Of a DNA stretch of 64,000 bases, positions 59,424-64,000 are shown in pieces. A program made the position numbers and the translations under genes. The stretch is from an uncultured Oscillospiraceae bacterium. Lineage in GTDB: Bacteria > Bacillota > Clostridia > Oscillospirales > Ruminococcaceae. The notes under the pieces were generated by a model. That model had not been told where the DNA came from. It made no database searches and was given only the letters and a program-made list of their open reading frames with translations. Every line of letters starts with the position of its first letter. Positions within the stretch are counted from its first letter, which is position 1. The stretch lies in NCBI GenBank assembly GCA_910587465.1, contig CAJUMS010000003.1, forward strand, positions 7,196 to 71,195, read 5' to 3'.

Positions 59424-60380
59424 TTACATTACAGCCGCTCTGCCGTTCGGGTATTCGCCCTCCCAACCGCACGGGAAATACCCGCCATGATAAATATTAA
59501 GCAGATTGGTAAAAAATCCCGTCGTGTTCAGCGCTCTCTCCACAGCCGCCCAGCACAAGTCTCGCTTGACCATATCGGCGATCTCCTCATTGAGACCGCT
59601 ATTCTCCGATCCGCTACGCTCCCCGAAAGACTGCCATTCACGCCATATATCATTATCAATAGCCAGTGAAACGGTCTCAAAGATATCGTCGATCGCATCG
59701 TCGCCGATAATTTTCTCCGCCATCTTCTCCAGAAAACAGATCTGCGGCTCCCATACGCTCAGATAATTAGCGTTCCAGTTATCGTAAGCATCGTAGACCG
59801 AACGCACTAACAGATATTTATCGCACGGCTTGCCGCTGTTCTTGAACCACTTTATCGACCTGACCTCATCTATAAAACGCTCCGAAACGCCGCGCTTCAG
59901 ATACTCGTCCAAAAGCTCATAAGAAACGCTGCCCTTGCCGTGAACCATATTTATCGCTTCCTCAACGGGTACCCATTCCGCGCTGTCAACCTCTTCTGAA
60001 AGCGTAAGCTCCGCCTTTTCCGCGCGGGCGATAAAGCCAATCATCATCATTCCCTTTTTAGCGAACCAGTATGTTCCGACAAGACGGCAGTCCGTAAGTT
60101 TGATACCGATCTCCTCGGCGACCTCGCGGCGCGCGGTTTCCTCGGCGCTTTCACCGGGCTTGATAAATCCGGATACGAGAACGCGGTATTCCGTTGACAT
60201 ATAGTTCTGCCGCAGCAGTGCCGCCTCGCCGTATTCGTTAACTACAAGCACGATCACCGCGCTTGAAAACATATCGAACCACGGGCGGTCGCATTTCCCA
60301 CAGAACGGAACGTCGCCTTCATCTCCGATAGGTTTCATTATCAGCCTTTCCCCGCAATCGGGGCAGTATTTGAATCGCAT
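59424..60380 (-). CDS. NUDIX hydrolase with zinc ribbon and an added C-terminal domain
   Basis: 318 residues. A zinc ribbon (CPDCG ... CGKCDRPWF) leads into a NUDIX domain with a complete box: GFIKPGESAEETARREVAEE then IGI. The NUDIX part resembles NADH-pyrophosphatase-type proteins in layout. From about residue 155 there is a second, separate domain of about 160 residues, ending FFTNLLNIYHGGYFPCGWEG, a motif I recognise from free-standing bacterial proteins without known function. A fusion of these two is unusual. The NUDIX part hydrolyses nucleoside diphosphate-linked compounds. Four bases separate it from the MBL gene. Confidence 0.8.
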   Translation of the reverse strand: MRFKYCPDCGERLIMKPIGDEGDVPFCGKCDRPWFDMFSSAVIVLVVNEYGEAALLRQNYMSTEYRVLVSGFIKPGESAEETARREVAEEIGIKLTDCRLVGTYWFAKKGMMMIGFIARAEKAELTLSEEVDSAEWVPVEEAINMVHGKGSVSYELLDEYLKRGVSERFIDEVRSIKWFKNSGKPCDKYLLVRSVYDAYDNWNANYLSVWEPQICFLEKMAEKIIGDDAIDDIFETVSLAIDNDIWREWQSFGERSGSENSGLNEEIADMVKRDLCWAAVERALNTTGFFTNLLNIYHGGYFPCGWEGEYPNGRAAVM

Positions 60381-60383
60381 AGC

Positions 60384-60959
60384 TTACCTCATCACTTTTT
60401 CATTCGCGTGACCGTAATGAATCACAGCGGGAGCATAGCTTAATATCAGCGCCCAATCCTCTTGCAGCGCCGTATTGTTTTCATACGCTCCGATATACTC
60501 GAACGGCTCGAGATCTCCCACAAAACAATTCCCGTCGTCTAATATAACGGCGATACCGTCGCCGCTATGACTTTTTGTCGGGATTATTTCGCCTTGTATT
60601 CCCATATCGCACAGAAAGTTTCTGCTTTCCTCACAGGCGACTACAATGGCTTTGCTTTCGTCTATAGGCTGAAAATTAATGTGCGGCTCACGGCGAAATA
60701 TCTCGTCCGAAAAATGAACGTATCCGAGCTGATGTTCTGTCAGAAGCAATTTTACTCCAAGCTCCGTCAATTCGCCGATAAGCCCCATATGATCAGGATG
60801 ATAGTGCGTTACGAGAACATTTTTTATATCGGTCAGCGATATCCCGTTTTTCTTTATTTCCTTATAAAAAGCCGACAGCGTTCCAGCGTAATCGGTATCT
60901 ATCAATAATCCATTGACAAAATAGGTATTTGTATTCCCGTATTTAAGTTTTATGACCAT
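60384..60959 (-). CDS. MBL-fold metallo-hydrolase
   Basis: 191 residues from ATG 60959 (AGAGGT upstream). The beta-lactamase-fold zinc motif is THYHPDHMG (H-x-H-x-D-H), with further ligands in TKSHSGDG and FVGDLEP. It is a short family member that probably hydrolyses a thioester, lactone or similar small substrate. It is followed by the NUDIX gene after a 3-base gap. Confidence 0.82.
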   Translation of the reverse strand: MVIKLKYGNTNTYFVNGLLIDTDYAGTLSAFYKEIKKNGISLTDIKNVLVTHYHPDHMGLIGELTELGVKLLLTEHQLGYVHFSDEIFRREPHINFQPIDESKAIVVACEESRNFLCDMGIQGEIIPTKSHSGDGIAVILDDGNCFVGDLEPFEYIGAYENNTALQEDWALILSYAPAVIHYGHANEKVMR

Positions 60960-60987
60960 ATCTAACCTCTGATTTTGCAAAGCGAAC

Positions 60988-61488
60988 TCAATTATTACAC
61001 AAGTGACACCCGTAACAGCTAAGCAAAGTGCCATGCTTTCCGCATATTGGGAAACCAAGGAGAACGGGATCGTCCTTGTCGGCAGCGTCAAGCCACTCCC
61101 GCAAAACGTTTGGAAAAATGTCTTTTGCGGAGAGCTTTGAGAGCATACCCGAAAATTTATTAAGCACGAGGAAAAGCAGTTTTTCATTCGGGGCGTAATC
61201 AAGCTTGCCCCAATCCGTCCTGCTTTCCGCAAGCTCAATGGTTTTCATCATAAATCGGCGGCTCTCCTCAAAGCAGTTAACGCCCCACGGCATTTCGCGT
61301 ATATCAAAGTCTACCGTTCCCATACCGACCTTACTCTGATCCTTTTCGGCAAACCACACTATCAGCCGCTTTTCGTCAACGATCTCCGCAAGCCGCGAAC
61401 CTGCAAGGATAAGAACATCAATAAAAACAGCGGTCAATCCGTTGCTAATACTTATCGTATCGGAATCCAGACTGATAATATTGCTCAA
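60988..61488 (-). CDS. Hypothetical protein with C-terminal Cys cluster
   Basis: 166 residues from TTG 61488 (GGGGAAG 7 bases upstream), overlapping the stop codon of the CPBP protease gene by 4 bases. The sequence begins [20 protein letters not shown], continues with mixed alpha/beta segments and ends [18 protein letters not shown], with four cysteines (C-x10-C-x2-C-x2-C) that could bind zinc or a cluster. No family recognised. The coupling suggests a function linked with the protease. Confidence 0.6.
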   Translation of the reverse strand: MSNIISLDSDTISISNGLTAVFIDVLILAGSRLAEIVDEKRLIVWFAEKDQSKVGMGTVDFDIREMPWGVNCFEESRRFMMKTIELAESRTDWGKLDYAPNEKLLFLVLNKFSGMLSKLSAKDIFPNVLREWLDAADKDDPVLLGFPICGKHGTLLSCYGCHLCNN

Positions 61489-62279
61489 AAGTCCACTTCC
61501 CCAACGCGCTCAAAATCTTTATCCTTTCGCACCACAAACCAAATCGCCCATGCGAACGCTATCCCCATAACTATCCACTGCAAATAGTTGTCGATAAAGA
61601 CAAACACGGCACTGTCCTCATTCCATTTTTCGACAAATCCAGTAGCGTTCGCGGGAACGTCATAGAGAAAATGCAGCAGCATAGGCATTAAGATGTTATG
61701 CAAGTGCAGATAGATCGGCGCGAACGCAAAGCCCATGGCGCCCGTCTGCAAAAAGCGGTACAGAGCCACATCAAAACTGCCGCAGTCGATAACGTGAACA
61801 AGTCCGAACAGCAGGAACGACAGCAGCGCGTAACAAAGCCGCCTTTTCCAAATGCGCTCTCCGTTGAAGTAGCCCTCCGACAAGAAGCCGCGGAACGTAA
61901 GCTCCTCAAAAAAGCCCGTGGTTATCTGCTGGCAGAACAATCGCGAGAACACTATCGCGAATGTGGTGTCAATAAACTCCACCGCGCCGATCATCACATA
62001 CAGCGCGCTGAAAACTGTCAGCGCGATTAGCCCCAGACCAGCGAAAAACGCCGCCTTAAAGCCCTTGAAATTGATAACATTCGTCCACTTTCCCTTATGA
62101 AAGAGCTTTACAAATATTATCAGCTCCACAACGCCGAATACAAGCCGCTGAGCGCTGCTGAAAAAGTACCATTGAGCACCGTCCAGATTTAAAGCTCGGG
62201 CTATCATCACGATACCGTAAAACACCGCGAAAAACACGACCGCCAATATCACGCCGATATTGTTTTTGACCACCTTCAT
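61485..62279 (-). CDS. CPBP-family intramembrane metalloprotease (ABI/CAAX type)
   Basis: 264 residues from ATG 62279, which overlaps the ruvB stop by 1 base. Eight or so membrane segments. The catalytic motifs are FFEELTFRG (E-E-x3-R), GLVHVID (F/L-x3-H) and LLHFLYD (H-x3-D/N). Family members cut prenylated or bacteriocin-related peptides or act in immunity and signalling. The substrate is unknown. Probably in the ruvB operon. Confidence 0.85.
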   Translation of the reverse strand: MKVVKNNIGVILAVVFFAVFYGIVMIARALNLDGAQWYFFSSAQRLVFGVVELIIFVKLFHKGKWTNVINFKGFKAAFFAGLGLIALTVFSALYVMIGAVEFIDTTFAIVFSRLFCQQITTGFFEELTFRGFLSEGYFNGERIWKRRLCYALLSFLLFGLVHVIDCGSFDVALYRFLQTGAMGFAFAPIYLHLHNILMPMLLHFLYDVPANATGFVEKWNEDSAVFVFIDNYLQWIVMGIAFAWAIWFVVRKDKDFERVGEVDF

Positions 62280-63334
62280 TAAATATCTTCCAATGTCTGC
62301 TGACCGTCCTGCAAAATGCCGAGATGACGGTAAGCGAGCGACGTTGCTACGCGTCCGCGCGGAGTTTTCGCTACAAATCCGAGCTGCATAAGATACGGTT
62401 CGCACACGTCCTCGAGCGTGACCGCCTCCTCATTCAGCGCGGAGGCGAGCGTAGAAAGTCCGACGGGTCCGCCGTTGTAGCCCTTGATTATCATCTCGAG
62501 AAAACGCCTGTCAAGACTATCCAGGCCGAGCTGATCTATTTCCAGCTTTTGCAGCGCAATATCCGCGATCTCGCGCGTTACCTTGCCGTTTCCGAGTACT
62601 TCTGCGAAGTCGCGCACACGCTTCAGCAAACGGTTAGCAATACGCGGAGTTCCGCGCGAGCGCCTTGCGATTTCCATAGCGCCGTCCTTCATACACGGTA
62701 TACCGAGAATGACCGCAGACCTCTGCACGATATCGCACAATTGCTCATGATTATACAGCTCCAGCCGCTGAACAACGCCGAACCTGTCACGAAGCGGTGC
62801 GGAAAGCTGCCCCGAACGCGTAGTCGCACCGATAAGCGTAAATTTAGGCAGGTCAATTCTGATAGAACGCGCCGCGGGACCATTGCCCATAACGATATCA
62901 AGCGCGTAGTCCTCCATAGCGGGGTACAGAACCTCCTCCACCTGACGGGAAAGCCTGTGTATCTCGTCGATAAACAGCACGTCGTTCGCCTGTAAATTCG
63001 TCAACAGCGCCGCCAGATCGCCAGCCTTTTCGATGGCGGGACCCGACGTTATCCGAATGTTGACCCCCATCTCCGCCGCGATAATACACGACAGCGTAGT
63101 CTTGCCAAGCCCCGGAGGACCGTACAACAGCACGTGATCCAGACACTCTCCGCGTTTTTTCGCCGCTTCGATATATATCGCCATATTCTCCTTGACCTTA
63201 TCCTGACCTATGTACTCCGCAAGGGTTTTCGGACGGAGAGTTAAGTCCGTTTCGCTGTCCGTTTCGTTAAATGACGGCTCGACAATGCGATCGTTAGCGT
63301 TAAACTCGAACTCGTCGTTTGACATCTCTAACAT
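62279..63334 (-). CDS. ruvB: Holliday junction branch migration ATPase
   Basis: 351 residues (AAAGGTAA upstream). A typical start of the AAA+ domain is [19 protein letters not shown], with Walker [10 protein letters not shown], Walker [12 protein letters not shown] and sensor-type [19 protein letters not shown] winged-helix C-terminus ([17 protein letters not shown]) follows. With RuvA and RuvC it moves Holliday junctions during recombination repair. ruvA is not in the window. Confidence 0.95.
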   Translation of the reverse strand: MLEMSNDEFEFNANDRIVEPSFNETDSETDLTLRPKTLAEYIGQDKVKENMAIYIEAAKKRGECLDHVLLYGPPGLGKTTLSCIIAAEMGVNIRITSGPAIEKAGDLAALLTNLQANDVLFIDEIHRLSRQVEEVLYPAMEDYALDIVMGNGPAARSIRIDLPKFTLIGATTRSGQLSAPLRDRFGVVQRLELYNHEQLCDIVQRSAVILGIPCMKDGAMEIARRSRGTPRIANRLLKRVRDFAEVLGNGKVTREIADIALQKLEIDQLGLDSLDRRFLEMIIKGYNGGPVGLSTLASALNEEAVTLEDVCEPYLMQLGFVAKTPRGRVATSLAYRHLGILQDGQQTLEDI

Positions 63335-63347
63335 TTCGGATTACCTT

Positions 63348-63929
63348 TCAGTTCTTATATTTTATGTGAATTATCAATTCCACCTGATAATTCACAGGCG
63401 TATCTCCTTCAAAATCCAGCCGTATCACAAACGGCATAAAGTTCACTATCTTCCTGAAGCTCTCAAAATCAAACCGCGGATAGTAATAGTTCAGCATAGT
63501 CGAGAGCGCCGTGCCGTGCGTTATAACGGCTAAATTTTCACCATCGTGCTCCGCGAGCAGCTTTTTCAGCACTCGTATATTGCGCTCTTGCACCTCGCGC
63601 AGACACTCGCCGCCCTCAATACGATAATCAAAATCCGCCCACTGCTTTTGAATAAAATCAAAAAAGCGGTCGCCGTGCCAGCCACCCGCGCTGCGCTCGC
63701 GCAGATCTTCATAAATATTCACGTCCAAACCCGTCCACAGTGAGTATAATCCTACCGTGTCTATAGCTCTGATATATGGACTTGACGCGATAAATCCAAC
63801 ATTTCTGCTCTTTAACAGTTCCGCGACTGACCGCGTGTCGTTCATTCCCTCATCGGTAAGAGGGCGGCTGCGGTCGTCACGGACGGTATTGTCGGACTGC
63901 GCGTGACGAACAAAATAAACCTCGGTCAT
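63348..63929 (-). CDS. Histidine phosphatase family protein
   Basis: 193 residues. The catalytic motif VYFVRHAQSDNT lies at the N-terminus and the second His in AVITHGTALSTML. SSPYIRAIDTVG is the usual third motif. A metal-free phosphatase of the phosphoglycerate-mutase-like group with unknown substrate. It sits upstream of ruvB, 13 bases away, in the same direction. Confidence 0.85.
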   Translation of the reverse strand: MTEVYFVRHAQSDNTVRDDRSRPLTDEGMNDTRSVAELLKSRNVGFIASSPYIRAIDTVGLYSLWTGLDVNIYEDLRERSAGGWHGDRFFDFIQKQWADFDYRIEGGECLREVQERNIRVLKKLLAEHDGENLAVITHGTALSTMLNYYYPRFDFESFRKIVNFMPFVIRLDFEGDTPVNYQVELIIHIKYKN

Positions 63930-63930
63930 T

Positions 63931-63972
63931 TCAGATCACCCGAATTTCCGACAGTGCTCCGACCTCCGCGGT
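63931..63972 (-). CDS. Possible C-terminal end of an upstream gene (partial)
   Basis: On the minus strand, 13 codons ending in TGA at 63931-63933 read TAEVGALSEIRVI. The stop overlaps the Shine-Dalgarno region of the phosphatase gene. Too short to identify, and the adapter starts next to it. Confidence 0.25.
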   Translation of the reverse strand, partial: TAEVGALSEIRVI

Positions 63973-64000
63973 AGATCGGAAGAGCGTCGTGTAGGGAAAG
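63973..64000 (+). other. Illumina TruSeq adapter sequence (assembly artefact)
   Basis: The last 28 bases begin AGATCGGAAGAGCGTCGTG and continue exactly like the TruSeq universal adapter. They are not genomic. The true contig end is at or before 63972. Confidence 0.95.

Overview
The window comes from the chromosome of an anaerobic, spore-forming Clostridium-type Firmicute. The Oscillospiraceae/Ruminococcaceae group fits best, as an inference from gene content. The evidence is spoIVA, a SipL-like gene and sigK (sporulation), class III ribonucleotide reductase NrdD/NrdG, an [FeFe]-hydrogenase-like sensor, FeoAB, a dockerin-bearing secreted enzyme, the tepA/ftsK group and ecfAA'-ecfT-truA. Most promoters are textbook sigma-A type with 17-bp spacers. 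The last 28 bases match an Illumina adapter, so the window ends at an artefactual contig end.

Layout. 1-1070: right end of a mobile element, with the C-terminal part of a rolling-circle (Rep_trans-like) initiator, two small genes and a 12-6-12 inverted repeat resembling a XerCD dif-type site. 1.1-10.5 kb: an SCP2-like protein with a histone-H1-like tail, a soluble hydrogenase/chemoreceptor fusion, a GH3 lipoprotein, a sugar kinase, a FeoA-FeoB fusion with its small Cys-rich partner, and a phosphatase with a disturbed start. 10.5-16 kb: a decayed partial copy of sigK, an oxidoreductase broken by a 10-bp tandem duplication, a DUF2441 protein, an alpha/beta hydrolase and a DUF255 protein. 16-23 kb: a membrane-anchored cohesin-like protein next to a 1682-residue secreted M60-like metallopeptidase carrying a dockerin. 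23-31 kb: a tocopherol-cyclase-like protein, intact sigK, an acetyltransferase, a peptide-binding lipoprotein and nrdD-nrdG.

31-42 kb is one long minus-strand block: tepA, a YlzJ-like small gene, uppP, ftsK/spoIIIE and a TIGR03960/TIGR03936 radical-SAM pair. Before it lies a sipL-spoIVA operon with a good sigma-E promoter. 42-45 kb: a PerR/Fur-type regulator with a palindromic operator, a single pseudopilin gene facing an XRE repressor across three matching operators, and pyrB carrying a PyrI-type zinc tail. 45-49 kb: OadG/OadB sodium-pump subunits, a SIMPL protein, a HAD phosphatase and an SDR. 49-54 kb: a ClpE-like ATPase, CvpA and DUF5711 in one operon. 54-58 kb: truA fused to DUF3781, ecfT and a two-domain ecfA. 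58-64 kb: housekeeping enzymes (PNPOx-like, RlmI-like, NUDIX, MBL), a CPBP protease, ruvB and a histidine phosphatase.

Several genes carry single lesions: a frameshift in the phosphatase near 9.9 kb, the tandem duplication at 11.75 kb, an ATA in place of ATG at 27.47 kb, and an NrdD that ends before its glycyl-radical loop. Some may be assembly errors and others real decay; each is listed separately.
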